Assembly (NCBI RefSeq): GCF_024506435.1
Contig: NZ_JANIET010000002.1
Coordinates: 496,001-560,000 of the forward strand
Source of the DNA: Pantoea trifolii
GTDB taxonomy: Bacteria > Pseudomonadota > Gammaproteobacteria > Enterobacterales > Enterobacteriaceae
Length of the DNA: 64,000 bases
Reading direction: 5' to 3'
Each line of letters starts with the position of its first letter. Within the stretch, counting starts at the first letter, position 1. Below are positions 1 through 8,846 of this stretch, piece by piece. Under the pieces are notes generated by a model. It saw only the letters and a program-made list of their open reading frames with translations, ran no database searches and had not been told where the DNA came from. Made by a program: the position numbers and the translations under genes.

Positions 1-318
1 CTGGCATCGCGCACCGCCTTTGTCGCCGATTCCCGTGACTACGCGCGCCGCCTTGCCGAACCGGGCTTGCAGCGCCAGGCGCAGCATTTCCGCGAATCAG
101 GACATGTGATTGGCCACACGCTGGACGAACAGGCGCGTCAGCTGGATGCACACTTCGGCGATGCCGACCAGGTGCGGCAATCGCTGCTGGCCGATACGTC
201 GCTGCAACGCGTCACCGATATCAGCTTCCAGGTGCACTCGATCGATCCGCCACACGCCGACACTCTGCGTTCCATCGAATTGATTGCGGAACATATTGCG
301 CCCGCGCTGCGTGGCTAG
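1..318 (+). CDS. LLM-class flavin-dependent monooxygenase, C-terminal fragment
   Basis: The frame is open from the first base of the window, so only about the last 105 residues are present and the true start lies upstream. The tail contains FQVHSIDPPHADTLRSIELI, which I recognise as the ending of the KPN_01858-type group of putative FMN-dependent luciferase-like monooxygenases. Such enzymes use reduced flavin and oxygen to oxidise small organic substrates; the substrate here is unknown. The stop is followed by a paired palindromic repeat and then by the CMD/peroxidase gene, its usual partner. An internal TTG codon at 67 is not the real start, because the homologous sequence continues upstream of it. 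Confidence 0.8.
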   Translation: MASRTAFVADSRDYARRLAEPGLQRQAQHFRESGHVIGHTLDEQARQLDAHFGDADQVRQSLLADTSLQRVTDISFQVHSIDPPHADTLRSIELIAEHIAPALRG

Positions 319-327
319 GTGATTAGC

Positions 328-384
328 GGTCGCCATGAATGGCGACCCTACGCAAGGTTTGTAGGGTCGCCATTTATGGTGACC
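328..384. repeat. Two inverted copies of the 24-bp dispersed palindrome
   Basis: Copy one (328-351) has arms GGTCGCCAT and ATGGCGACC around GA and ends in CCTAC. Copy two (361-384) is in the opposite orientation, starting GTAGG, with one arm base changed (ATGGTGACC). The two are separated by nine bases, so the pair can also fold as one long hairpin. It lies between the monooxygenase stop and the start of the next gene. This is the only paired arrangement in the window and resembles the paired form of REP elements. Confidence 0.9.
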
Positions 385-409
385 TTCTAACGTTAAACTG
401 GAGAATTTC

Positions 410-1507
410 ATGTCTCAACCGACAGATTTACTGGCCGCGCTGGCGGATATCGATCCTGCGTCTGAACTGGCGCAGGCCCGTGCCGAGCGTCATGCCGCCA
501 CCCAGCATACCCAAGGCAGCTACGACGTGCTGTTTTCGCAAGATGATGAAGATTTGCCGTTAGCAGAGCGCTTCGCCCTCGCCGCGCAGGTTGCGGCCTG
601 GCATAGTGCGTCAAGTCTTGAAGCGCATTACCGCCAGCACGATCAGCCGCAAAACGCGCGCTTCGCTGCGGGTCTGGCGTTTGCGGAACTGCTGAGCCTG
701 CATCCGATTGATGCCGCGCCGCAGCACATCGAGAAACTGCAAACTGCCGGCTGGTCGCCGCGCGGTATCGTCACGCTGGCGCAACTGATTGCCTTTGTCA
801 GCTTCCAGAGCCGCTTACTCGCGGGTTTGCGTTTGCTCAACGGCGAAGAGACGGCGTCGCAGCCACATGCGGTTGCCGGTAAATGGCACGATGCGCCGCT
901 CACCGTCAGCGGTAAAACCGCCCTCACCGCCTTTACCCAACAGGAACTGGGTTGGGAACCGTGGCTGGCGGCGAAACCGCTGCATGAATTTAGCGCTGAA
1001 GAGCAGGCAACGCTGGCGAAATTCGGCCACAGCGACTCTGATTACTTCCGCCTGCTGGGCCGCAATCAGCCGCTGCTCGAGCAGCGCACGCTAACCGATA
1101 AAGGCATCTTCTACACCGCAGGCGGACTTTCACGCGCCGAGCGAGAACTCGCCGCCACGGTGGTGAGCAAGGTCAACGGCTGCATCTACTGCGCCTCGGT
1201 GCATGCGCGCAAAGCCAGCCAGCTGTCGAAAGATGAACCGTCGGTGCAGAAGCTGCTGAATGTCGCGCCGGGCGCGGAGCTGTCACACGGACAATCGGCG
1301 CGCTGGGCGGCGCAGATCGATCTGGTCGCCACCTTATCGATCACGCCTGCCGCCACCAGCCTGAAACAGCTGCAGGCGCTGCGCGATCAGGGATTCAGCA
1401 CGCTGGCGCTGCTGGACCTGATTCAATCCGCCGCCTTCTTTGCCTGGGCGAACCGTCTGATGCTGACGCTCGGCGAACCTTTCTTACCTGAACACACACA
1501 AGGATGA
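410..1507 (+). CDS. CMD-domain / alkylhydroperoxidase-like fusion protein
   Basis: A 365-residue protein of the AhpD/carboxymuconolactone decarboxylase superfamily. The second half carries the redox motif NGCIYCASVHARK (CxxCxxxH, about residues 257-267), which in AhpD relays electrons to a peroxidase. The first half resembles the CMD protein Avi_7170 type and the second the peroxidase Avi_7169 type, so I read it as a fusion of two proteins that are separate in some other bacteria. It probably acts in the cytosol on peroxides or oxidised intermediates made by the neighbouring flavin monooxygenase. The start is preceded by GGAGAA. Its TGA overlaps the ATG at 1504 of the next frame. Substrate unknown. 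Confidence 0.8.
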   Translation: MSQPTDLLAALADIDPASELAQARAERHAATQHTQGSYDVLFSQDDEDLPLAERFALAAQVAAWHSASSLEAHYRQHDQPQNARFAAGLAFAELLSLHPIDAAPQHIEKLQTAGWSPRGIVTLAQLIAFVSFQSRLLAGLRLLNGEETASQPHAVAGKWHDAPLTVSGKTALTAFTQQELGWEPWLAAKPLHEFSAEEQATLAKFGHSDSDYFRLLGRNQPLLEQRTLTDKGIFYTAGGLSRAERELAATVVSKVNGCIYCASVHARKASQLSKDEPSVQKLLNVAPGAELSHGQSARWAAQIDLVATLSITPAATSLKQLQALRDQGFSTLALLDLIQSAAFFAWANRLMLTLGEPFLPEHTQG

Positions 1508-1509
1508 CC

Positions 1510-2661
1510 ATGACGGATCTTTCCCATCAACAGCTGGTGCGCTGGCGACGCGAGCTGCATCAGCATCCCGAGCTTTCGGATCAGGAATTTGCCACCACTA
1601 AACGCCTCACCCGCTGGCTGCAGGAACTGAACGTCAAGCTGCTGCCGCTGGAGCTGAAAACCGGTGTTGTGGCAGAAATTGGTCACGGCGAACCGCTGAT
1701 TGCGCTGCGTGCCGACATCGACGCCCTGCCCATCGACGAGCAAAGCGATCACGCGTGGCGATCGCAGCAGCCGGGTGTGATGCACGCCTGCGGCCACGAT
1801 CTGCACAGCAGCGTGATGCTGGGTGTCGCGCAGCAGCTGAAACGCATCGAATCCCAACTGCCCGGCCGCGTGCGCATTCTGTTTCAGCCTGCCGAGGAGA
1901 TTTTCACCGGCGCGAAGCAGCTGATCGCAGCGGGCGCGCTAAAAGAGGTACAGGCGATTTTTGGGCTGCACAACGCGCCGGATCTGCCGACCGGCGCGCT
2001 GCGCACGCGCGGCGGCGCTTATTATGCCAACGTCGATCGCTTCCAAATCACTATCACCGGCAAAGGCGCGCACGCCGCGCGTCCGCATGAAGGCATTGAT
2101 AGCATCATGATTGGCAGTCACATCGTCACCGCGCTGCAAACGCTGCCGAGCCGCGTATTCAGTTCGCTGGAATCGGTGGTGGTCAGCGTGACGCGCTTTA
2201 CCGCAGGCAACAGCTGGAACGTGCTGCCACAAACGGTGGAACTGGAAGGCACGGTGCGCACTCACAACGCGGCGATTCGCGCGCAGATCCCACAGAAAAT
2301 CACAGCGCTGATCAATGGCATCGCCACCGGGTTTGGCGCGCAGGCGGATCTGGTGTGGCAGGAAGGCCCGCCTTCGTTGGTCAACACGCCGCAATGGGCC
2401 GATTTCGCGCTGGATTTGGCCGCAGAGCAAGGCTATCAAACACAGGTCGGCACGCCGCAGATGGGTGGCGAAGACTTCGCCTTCTACCTGCAGCAGCTGC
2501 CGGGCGCGTTCGTCAGCATCGGTAGCGCCAGTGAATTTGGCCTGCATCACGCCGGATTCGATCCGGATGAAGCGATGCTGGAACCGGCGGTGCATTACTT
2601 CACTGAACTGGCCCAGCGCGCACTGCTGACGCTGCGCCAGCAACAGGCGCTGGCATCGTGA
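1510..2661 (+). CDS. M20 family metallo-amidohydrolase
   Basis: An M20D-type peptidase/amidohydrolase of 383 residues, the family of hippurate hydrolase and IAA-amino-acid hydrolases, which remove an acyl group from an N-acylated amino acid. Visible metal-site motifs are LRADIDALPIDE and HACGHDLHSS near residues 65-100 and GGEDFAFY near residue 320. I chose the ATG at 1510 because the AAGGA at 1499-1503 sits six bases before it; an ATG at 1504 directly abuts that site. It shares an operon with the CMD protein upstream and the glyoxalase-like protein downstream. A clear paralogue lies at 40055-41197. The natural substrate is not known. Confidence 0.85.
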   Translation: MTDLSHQQLVRWRRELHQHPELSDQEFATTKRLTRWLQELNVKLLPLELKTGVVAEIGHGEPLIALRADIDALPIDEQSDHAWRSQQPGVMHACGHDLHSSVMLGVAQQLKRIESQLPGRVRILFQPAEEIFTGAKQLIAAGALKEVQAIFGLHNAPDLPTGALRTRGGAYYANVDRFQITITGKGAHAARPHEGIDSIMIGSHIVTALQTLPSRVFSSLESVVVSVTRFTAGNSWNVLPQTVELEGTVRTHNAAIRAQIPQKITALINGIATGFGAQADLVWQEGPPSLVNTPQWADFALDLAAEQGYQTQVGTPQMGGEDFAFYLQQLPGAFVSIGSASEFGLHHAGFDPDEAMLEPAVHYFTELAQRALLTLRQQQALAS

Positions 2662-2684
2662 CCCTAAGAGCAAGGAGAAAAGCG

Positions 2685-3533
2685 ATGACGATTTCTGTAC
2701 CTGTTCCACGTCTCGACCACGTGGTGATCAACGTTGCCAGCCAGCTGGATGACGCCAGCGCGCTATTTTGTCGCCTGGGATTTCAGCTGACCGAGCGCGG
2801 CCATCACTCGCTCGGCTCCAGTAATCATCTGGCAATTTTTGGTGATAACTATCTGGAGCTGTTGGGGTTTGAAGCTGGGCGCGGCAATCTGCGCCAGGAT
2901 TTATGGCAGTCGCCGATTGGCCTCAGCGGTTTAGTGTGGAAAACCGAGGATGCCGACGCGGTGTGGCGCTATCTGGAGAGCCAGGACATTGACGGCGATC
3001 TGCCCGCGAGCTTTTTCCGCCCCGTGACGTTGCCGGACGGCACCGAGCAGGACGCGCGTTTTCGCACCGTGCGGCTGCGCCCGTCACTGGTGCCGAACGG
3101 TCGCAGCTTCTTTTGCCAGCATGACACACCGGATTCGGTATGGCAGGACGCGTGGCGCGTCCATCCCAATGGCGTGAGCGATATCGTCGAGTTCGTGGTG
3201 GTGGCGCAGGATCCCGCCGCCGCCGCCCAGCCTTACAGCCGCTTGTTTGGTGCCGATAAACTCACCGCCTGTCAGGAAGGCGCGTTTGTGCTCAAAGCGG
3301 GCATGGCGACGGTGCGCTTTGCCTCTGCGGAATATGTGACACAGCGCTTCGCCGGATTGCCGATTGATTACGACGGCAGCGCGCGCATGGCAGGATTGAG
3401 CTTACGCACCACGGATCTGCGCAAAGTGAAAGCCAGCCTGCTGCTCGGCGACGTGCCGTTCCGCGAGGAAGCGTCGGCGATTATTGTCGGTGCCGAGCAA
3501 GCGTTTGGCGTGGCGTTACGGTTCCAGTTGTGA
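2685..3533 (+). CDS. VOC-superfamily (glyoxalase-like) protein
   Basis: A 282-residue protein beginning PRLDHVVINVASQLDDA, typical of the glyoxalase-like domain in the vicinal-oxygen-chelate superfamily. Two halves are visible (about residues 8-150 and 155-275), as expected for paired VOC modules. Members are metal-dependent lyases, dioxygenases or isomerases; which reaction this one catalyses cannot be told. The ATG at 2685 has AAGGAG eight bases upstream; a GTG at 2658 in the same frame overlaps the M20 gene and lacks a ribosome site. It is the last gene of the operon that starts before the window, ending four bases before a palindromic repeat. Confidence 0.8.
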   Translation: MTISVPVPRLDHVVINVASQLDDASALFCRLGFQLTERGHHSLGSSNHLAIFGDNYLELLGFEAGRGNLRQDLWQSPIGLSGLVWKTEDADAVWRYLESQDIDGDLPASFFRPVTLPDGTEQDARFRTVRLRPSLVPNGRSFFCQHDTPDSVWQDAWRVHPNGVSDIVEFVVVAQDPAAAAQPYSRLFGADKLTACQEGAFVLKAGMATVRFASAEYVTQRFAGLPIDYDGSARMAGLSLRTTDLRKVKASLLLGDVPFREEASAIIVGAEQAFGVALRFQL

Positions 3534-3536
3534 TTT

Positions 3537-3560
3537 GTAGGGTCGCCATTTATGGCGACC
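3537..3560. repeat. Dispersed palindrome, GTAGG-leading orientation
   Basis: Perfect arms GGTCGCCAT and ATGGCGACC around TT, preceded by GTAG. It starts four bases after the TGA of the VOC gene, where it could act as a 3' end stabiliser or terminator hairpin. Confidence 0.9.
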
Positions 3561-3606
3561 TGGTTTAACTTAATTCACTTTCGCATCCGATAAACGAAGG
3601 TGAAAT

Positions 3607-4146
3607 TTGACCACTAAGCTGCATCTCGAAACCCTTAGACTCACCTGCTCGCAGATCACCGAAGACGACAGGGATTTCTTTCGTCAGCTCCAGCTCTCGC
3701 CACAGGTCATGCATTACATTGCCGATGCAAAATCTGAAGAAAAAATTCACGCCGACTTCACAGCAAGATTGCCGCTCTGGTCGCCACGCAGCGCGCATTG
3801 GTTGTGTCTGGTGGTGCGGGAGAAACAATCGGGCAATTGCATCGGTGTTAACGGCTATATTCATCGCGATAGCGACTGTGCCGAAGTTGGCTTTCTGTTC
3901 GCACCAGAAGCGCAAGGCAAAGGCTATGCACACGAATCGCTTCGCGCCATTTGTGACTATGCGTTCGGCGAAGGCGGCATTCGACGTTTGAGTGCCACTG
4001 TCACCGCAGGCAATACGCCCTCTCGTCGACTGCTGGAAAAAGTTGGTTTTGTATTAGAAGGTGAGCTGCGGGAAAGTTACTGGCTGAGAAATGCGTGGCA
4101 TAACGATTGGCTGTTTGGGCTGCTGCGTGGGGAATATCGGTTGTAA
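3607..4146 (+). CDS. GNAT N-acetyltransferase, RimJ/RimL type
   Basis: A 179-residue protein of the Acetyltransf_3 group. The acetyl-CoA binding loop is seen as APEAQGKGYAHESLRA (about residues 98-113), followed by the SRRLLEKVGFVLEGELRE segment typical of RimJ/RimL/SpeG relatives. It probably acetylates an amino group on a small molecule or protein in the cytosol. No in-frame ATG fits the conserved N-terminus; a TTG at 3607 preceded by GAAGGTG is the best start. It stands alone between a palindromic repeat and a chemoreceptor on the opposite strand, so context does not reveal the substrate. Confidence 0.8.
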   Translation: MTTKLHLETLRLTCSQITEDDRDFFRQLQLSPQVMHYIADAKSEEKIHADFTARLPLWSPRSAHWLCLVVREKQSGNCIGVNGYIHRDSDCAEVGFLFAPEAQGKGYAHESLRAICDYAFGEGGIRRLSATVTAGNTPSRRLLEKVGFVLEGELRESYWLRNAWHNDWLFGLLRGEYRL

Positions 4147-4277
4147 TGGAGGTGTTATCCACTTTGCGGTAATCGGATTTGGTTAGCGACTAAGCTATAG
4201 GCTAACGGGAAGAGCCACAGAAGAAGCATGCCTGAGGCTGATTCTCGCGGAGTCGTAGGCAAAAGATAAAATAATGC

Positions 4278-4297
4278 GGGGCCCAGACTAGGGCCCC
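4278..4297 (-). terminator. Hairpin after the chemoreceptor gene
   Basis: GGGGCCC and GGGCCCC arms around a six-base loop. Read on the minus strand it is followed by a T-rich stretch (GCATTATTTTATC), 18 bases past the stop of the chemoreceptor gene. Consistent with a Rho-independent terminator, though the T run is interrupted. Confidence 0.55.
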
Positions 4298-4314
4298 AAC
4301 GTAAATGAGATTTA

Positions 4315-5859
4315 TTACACCTGGAATGCTTCAACCATGCCACGTAAAGCATGCGCCTGGGCAGAAAGCTCTTGTGACGCAGAGGAGGATTCTTCAACCA
4401 ATGCAGCATTGTTCTGTGTTACGCCGTCCATTTGACTAACGGCAATGCTGACCTGCGAAATCCCCTGCATTTGTTCGGAAGAAGCCAGAGATATCTCGTC
4501 CATCGCATCCGCGAGCTCACCTACCATGCTGACGATTTTCATGATGCTCTGGCCGGTTCCTGTCGCCACATTCACCCCACTTTCCACCTGCCCTACGGCC
4601 TGCTCAATAAGGTGTTTTATATCCCGCGCAGCAGTCGCACTTCGTTGTGCTAGCGTTCTGACTTCACCGGCAACAACGGCAAATCCCCTTCCTTCCTCAC
4701 CGGCGCGAGCAGCTTCAACGGCGGCATTGAGTGCAAGAATATTGGTCTGGAAGGCAATGCTTTCAATGACTGAAGTAATATCCCTCACTTTTGTCGCGCT
4801 TAGAGAAATCTCGTTCATCGTATCCGACATTTTCTGCACATCTGCCTCGCCTGCTCGCGCCAGATCTGCTGTCCCACGTGCAACTTGTGCCGTCTGTTGC
4901 GCACCTGCAGTGTTACTTTTCACCGTTGCCGTAAGTTGCTCCATACTTGCGGCCGTTTCCTGAAGCGCAGCGGCCTGCTGTTCAGTACGTGATGAAAGTT
5001 CTGTGTTGCCTTTCGATATCTCATCTGCGGCTAAAGCAACAGATCCAGCCGAGTCTTTAATTTGTGATACCAGCCCACGTAGACTCTCCTGCATACGATC
5101 TAACGATGCCAGTAGGCTGTGCTTATCGTTACGGCGCAAGGTTATTGAGGTTGTCAGATTCCCCGCGGCGATGGCTGCCGCAAGTTCTTGTGCCTGGGCG
5201 GGCTCGCCGCCTAGCTGACGCATCAGTACGCGTACGATGAAATAACCGGTCACCCCAGAAATAATCACCGAGAGTGCCGCCATTATTAATAAAATAAACG
5301 CTGTGCGTGTCGTGGATGCACTATTCTCAGCCATTGTCTCCTTGCTGAGTGTCATTTCGATATTCGTCAGCGCATCCAGCGCTCCCATTAATGCCTGCTG
5401 CGCCGGTCGCGCAGTTTTCAAGAGGTAAACCGTTGCTTCCTGCTGACGGTTATCGAGTCCCATCTTCCCTGCGATCATTAAGGTCTCCATCGCGGCGCTC
5501 TCTGAGGAAACGACCTTATCAAGAGCCTCCTTCCCTTGAGATGAAACATTGATCGTCATGCTTTCCACCAGCTCACGACGCTTATCAATATAATTTTTCT
5601 GCTGCGAGATTAATCTTTGCCATTCAGGCTGCATTTCTACGGGATCGCTCAGTAACGCCAGGTTGCGAACAGCAATAGCCATATCTCGAGCAATTCCTCG
5701 CATATCCTGAACCAGCGTAAAGCGCTTCATCTTGTTATTAACCGTATCTTCCATCCCATCCCGCGCCTGCCATAATGCGTTCAGAGCAATCCCCGTGCAC
5801 AATACGAAAAGAATAATGAGCAGACTGAAACCCGCAGCCAGGCGTGTAGATATTTTCAT
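4315..5859 (-). CDS. Methyl-accepting chemotaxis protein
   Basis: A 514-residue transmembrane chemoreceptor. An N-terminal membrane helix (residues 8-30) is followed by a periplasmic four-helix-bundle sensor to about residue 190, a second membrane helix (about 190-212), a HAMP domain, and the long cytoplasmic coiled coil. The hairpin tip NILALNAAVEAARAGEEGRG that contacts CheA and CheW is fully conserved. It would signal to the flagellar motor through CheA. The C-terminus ends MVEAFQV and lacks the NWETF-type pentapeptide that recruits CheR, so it is probably a low-abundance type receptor. The ligand is unknown. No neighbouring chemotaxis genes. Confidence 0.93.
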   Translation of the reverse strand: MKISTRLAAGFSLLIILFVLCTGIALNALWQARDGMEDTVNNKMKRFTLVQDMRGIARDMAIAVRNLALLSDPVEMQPEWQRLISQQKNYIDKRRELVESMTINVSSQGKEALDKVVSSESAAMETLMIAGKMGLDNRQQEATVYLLKTARPAQQALMGALDALTNIEMTLSKETMAENSASTTRTAFILLIMAALSVIISGVTGYFIVRVLMRQLGGEPAQAQELAAAIAAGNLTTSITLRRNDKHSLLASLDRMQESLRGLVSQIKDSAGSVALAADEISKGNTELSSRTEQQAAALQETAASMEQLTATVKSNTAGAQQTAQVARGTADLARAGEADVQKMSDTMNEISLSATKVRDITSVIESIAFQTNILALNAAVEAARAGEEGRGFAVVAGEVRTLAQRSATAARDIKHLIEQAVGQVESGVNVATGTGQSIMKIVSMVGELADAMDEISLASSEQMQGISQVSIAVSQMDGVTQNNAALVEESSSASQELSAQAHALRGMVEAFQV

Positions 5860-6329
5860 TTATAATTCTCTAAAAGTTCAAGATGATTTGCAGAAGAACA
5901 GAAATTATAGACAGTGAAATTAACCCTGCCTGCGCGGCAAATTAACAAGGGCTTCACTCAAATTTATCACGCCCGGAAATTATAAGAACCACTTTAGTTA
6001 CCACGAATAACTTAAGTTAAATTAAGCCTTTTCAAAGCATTAATTTAAATTAAATTCACCCATCACTAAATTTAAATTAATATTTTTGGGGGGGAAATAT
6101 TTTCTCTTTTTTTAGTTACATTATTTTAGAAACGAAGAACGTCTTAAAAACAGGTGTAAAATAAGAACAATTTCCCTTAAATTGCGCTCTTATTCTTTCT
6201 CTGATTGGCTTCAAAAGGGCACCACTGCTACCTGTAATGCCAGTAGAAGTCAAAATCATACTGGAAGTCGGGCCTTTTATGCCCAAACGGTGTCAACGAT
6301 GTTCGCCATGGCCTCTTATGGCAAATTTC
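5860..6329. other. AT-rich gap between chemoreceptor and diguanylate cyclase
   Basis: 470 bases without a convincing gene. It is very AT-rich around 5990-6160, with repeated TTAAATTAA-like runs and a G7 homopolymer near 6089. The promoter of the chemoreceptor (minus strand) must lie at its left end. Such composition suits H-NS binding. I looked for a flagellar sigma-28 promoter and found no good match. Nothing else is recognised. Confidence 0.6.
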
Positions 6330-7622
6330 TTACAACGGCAGCGTATCAGGTTGGAAAAATTGATATGACCCATCACGTCGTGCTTTAGCCTGATACATCG
6401 CTTTATCGGCATTGTCGAATAACGTTTTGGCCGTTTTCGTCCCGAAACGCGCAAGGCTGATACCAATCGATGCTCCGATCTTTACTTCCACGCCACTAAT
6501 AGAAAAAGGAGCCTTGAGGCCGTCTATGAGGCGCAGTGCAATACCGGCTGCAGCATCATGACTACTGCACTTTGCTGCCACGACAAACTCGTCTCCTCCC
6601 TGGCGTGCTAACGAGTCGCCTTGGCGCATGCAACTTTGTAGCCGTTCGCTTACCTGCTGTAGCAACATATCACCCATTGCGTGCCCCATCGAATCGTTAA
6701 CGGCTTTGAATCCATTTAGATCGATAAACAGTACAGTCGTATACGAAGGATCTTCTACGTGCGTCAGCATGGATTGCACTTTGTCGTTGATCCAGGCTCG
6801 GTTTGGCAGTCCGGTTAACGTGTCGCGGGTAGCGAGCCGCTCAAGCATCATCATCTTTTCTTTATCTCGGGTGATATCGCGCGAAACCAGTACTGCCCCG
6901 ATATTTTTACCTGAAGAGGGATCGCTAACGCCGCAGGCCTTAGTACCAAGCGTAATATAGTGGCCGTTACGATGCCGCTTGCGCACCTCAACGACGTCTG
7001 GTAACTCAGCACCGTTGAAGATATTTGCCAGAACGACCTCAGCAGGTGTTCTATCTTCAGGATGCAGGAAGTCCACCACCAGTTGGCCAACTATTTCATC
7101 GGATGACCAGCCTATCATTTCGCTATAAGAAGGAGAGATCGAAACGTACCGGCCTTCCGCATCGCAGTGGGCGATCAGATCAGTACTGTTTTCTATTAAC
7201 AGACGATATTCTGTCGCCGTACGCAGCGCGTCCTGAAGTGCTTTGCGCTGTCCGGTAACATCTAAAACGAAGCCACTAAACTGTGCATGAGAATCATTTG
7301 ATTGGCATGCCGGCAGACCTGAAACAATCACATGGCGCAACTTTCCATCCAGACATTTGATCGGCACTTCTATATTAAAAGGCGTCCTAAACTCTAATGC
7401 CGCTGTCAACTGCAATGCGATTTTTGCATCTTCCTCTACCAGCGCGAGGCTAAGCCACTCACAAAGCGTTATGCCTTTAAGTAATGGCATCAGACCTTCA
7501 GGGCTTTCCTGGCTGGCAATGCAAATGCCCTGTGCATCCGTGGACCAAACGGCAGAAAATGTAGGTTTGAACGCGATATGCATGCTGGTGATTCCGTTGT
7601 TTGCTGATGATGCTGAACACAT
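6330..7622 (-). CDS. PAS-PAS-GGDEF diguanylate cyclase
   Basis: A 430-residue protein predicted to make cyclic di-GMP. Two PAS domains (about residues 10-125 and 135-255) precede a GGDEF domain starting at LATRDTLTGLPNRAW. The active-site motif is an intact GGDEF at about residues 342-346. An RQGD motif five residues earlier matches the RxxD inhibitory site, so product feedback is expected. There is no membrane segment and no EAL domain, so it is probably a soluble sensor; the second PAS has the HPEDR pattern of redox or small-ligand sensors. The ribosome site before the ATG is weak and an internal Met at residue 14 is possible. Next to a chemoreceptor, it fits motility/biofilm control. Confidence 0.92.
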   Translation of the reverse strand: MCSASSANNGITSMHIAFKPTFSAVWSTDAQGICIASQESPEGLMPLLKGITLCEWLSLALVEEDAKIALQLTAALEFRTPFNIEVPIKCLDGKLRHVIVSGLPACQSNDSHAQFSGFVLDVTGQRKALQDALRTATEYRLLIENSTDLIAHCDAEGRYVSISPSYSEMIGWSSDEIVGQLVVDFLHPEDRTPAEVVLANIFNGAELPDVVEVRKRHRNGHYITLGTKACGVSDPSSGKNIGAVLVSRDITRDKEKMMMLERLATRDTLTGLPNRAWINDKVQSMLTHVEDPSYTTVLFIDLNGFKAVNDSMGHAMGDMLLQQVSERLQSCMRQGDSLARQGGDEFVVAAKCSSHDAAAGIALRLIDGLKAPFSISGVEVKIGASIGISLARFGTKTAKTLFDNADKAMYQAKARRDGSYQFFQPDTLPL

Positions 7623-7747
7623 TTATTTCTGCTTCTAAACCCATTAGGTGCTAAAAAATGCCTGATAATGAGAACGTCAGGCTTTCTATCGCGGCACCGC
7701 TGGAGCCTGTTATGCGGCATCTTCGGGCCACAAGAGCTGATCCGGAC

Positions 7748-8782
7748 TTATCGGCTGATTAGCTCAGGATCTTTAATAACGCCTCTCGCTGTTCGCTGAC
7801 GCATAGCGCCCGGCGGATAGCCATTGATGCGCTTGAACGCTCTGCTAAACGCTGCCTGCGAGGCATAGCCAAGACGTAGAGCAACGGTGTCAATTGAGAT
7901 CTTATCGTGAGTAATCCAGTGACCCGCGATGCGCATTCGCACTTCTCTTGCATAGCGCTGGGGAGGTATGCCGATGATTGATTTGAAGCGTTCAGCAAAA
8001 ACAGAACGCGACACATGCGACTGGGCAGCAAGCTCGGCAACAGACCACTCCCGGCTTGTATCACGATGAATGGCCAGAATGGCGCGGGCAAGTCGTGGAT
8101 CACGTAACGCAGCGATCAGGCCTGCGGCGTTCTCGCTACCGTTTTCGATCCATCCACGCACAATCATGGCCGCCGCCACTTCTGCGAGGCGTGCCAGAAT
8201 GCCCGCAAAGCCCGCGCGTCCGGAACAGATTTCCGATTTCATCGCGCCCAGAACGGGAACCAGCCCCGGATAAATTTGTTCGTTTGCCTCAACCACGATG
8301 GCTTGCGGCATCAGTTTACCCAGGCCCTGCATTCCACCAAGATCGAACTCCATACAGCCATAAAACAGAACCGTGCTGGGTGTCGGATGCGAACTCGGGC
8401 AGGTGTTAATTCCGCTGACGGCCTCGCCTAATGGCGCAGAGCCGAACGTGTCGATATGTTGAAATGAACAGCTGGCATCCGATAAAAGCTGATGCTCCTC
8501 ACCCTGCGGCATGAACACCATGCTGCCGGCGTGCAGTTCGTGCAACGTACCCTCACTTGTGCGAAGCAGCGCAGTACCCACGGCGATGTAATGAAAATAG
8601 GCGTGTCCCGGCCTGTTGCTAAAACCGACGCCAAACTCAGAACCCGTCTGCAAGCGACGATACTGCACACCACGCAGCCGCATTTCCAGCAGCAATTCAC
8701 TGATGAGCTCGGATGACAGGGCAAAATATTTATTCACATGCATATTCGGAGTTTCGGGTAAAAAATCAGGGTGAGGCATCAT
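7748..8782 (-). CDS. AraC-family regulator with cupin-like sensor domain
   Basis: A 344-residue transcription factor. The N-terminal part (about residues 30-200) is the cupin type found in AraC proteins with a CupinBD-like ligand domain (HELHAGSMVFMPQGEEHQLL). The C-terminal 100 residues hold two helix-turn-helix motifs, WSVAELAAQSHVSRSVFAERF and IDTVALRLGYASQAAFSRAF. It is divergent from the NepI-like exporter gene, with 64 bases between the two starts, so it very likely controls that exporter in response to a small molecule. An alternative start is the Met at residue 14. Confidence 0.9.
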   Translation of the reverse strand: MMPHPDFLPETPNMHVNKYFALSSELISELLLEMRLRGVQYRRLQTGSEFGVGFSNRPGHAYFHYIAVGTALLRTSEGTLHELHAGSMVFMPQGEEHQLLSDASCSFQHIDTFGSAPLGEAVSGINTCPSSHPTPSTVLFYGCMEFDLGGMQGLGKLMPQAIVVEANEQIYPGLVPVLGAMKSEICSGRAGFAGILARLAEVAAAMIVRGWIENGSENAAGLIAALRDPRLARAILAIHRDTSREWSVAELAAQSHVSRSVFAERFKSIIGIPPQRYAREVRMRIAGHWITHDKISIDTVALRLGYASQAAFSRAFKRINGYPPGAMRQRTARGVIKDPELISR

Positions 8783-8846
8783 AGATCGTCCAGTTGCTCG
8801 ACTCTAGACTTGGAGCTGTGATTTTTTACTCCAGAAAGAGTGTGTT

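Noticed and set aside
4900..5300. Possible second gene antisense to the chemoreceptor (4445-4963)
   Set aside because: Cys/Ser-rich translation typical of a reversed coiled-coil gene.
5950..6010. Possible sigma-28 promoter for the chemoreceptor (TAAAGTGG and GGCGTGATAA on the minus strand)
   Set aside because: The distance between the two parts is about six bases too long for the consensus.
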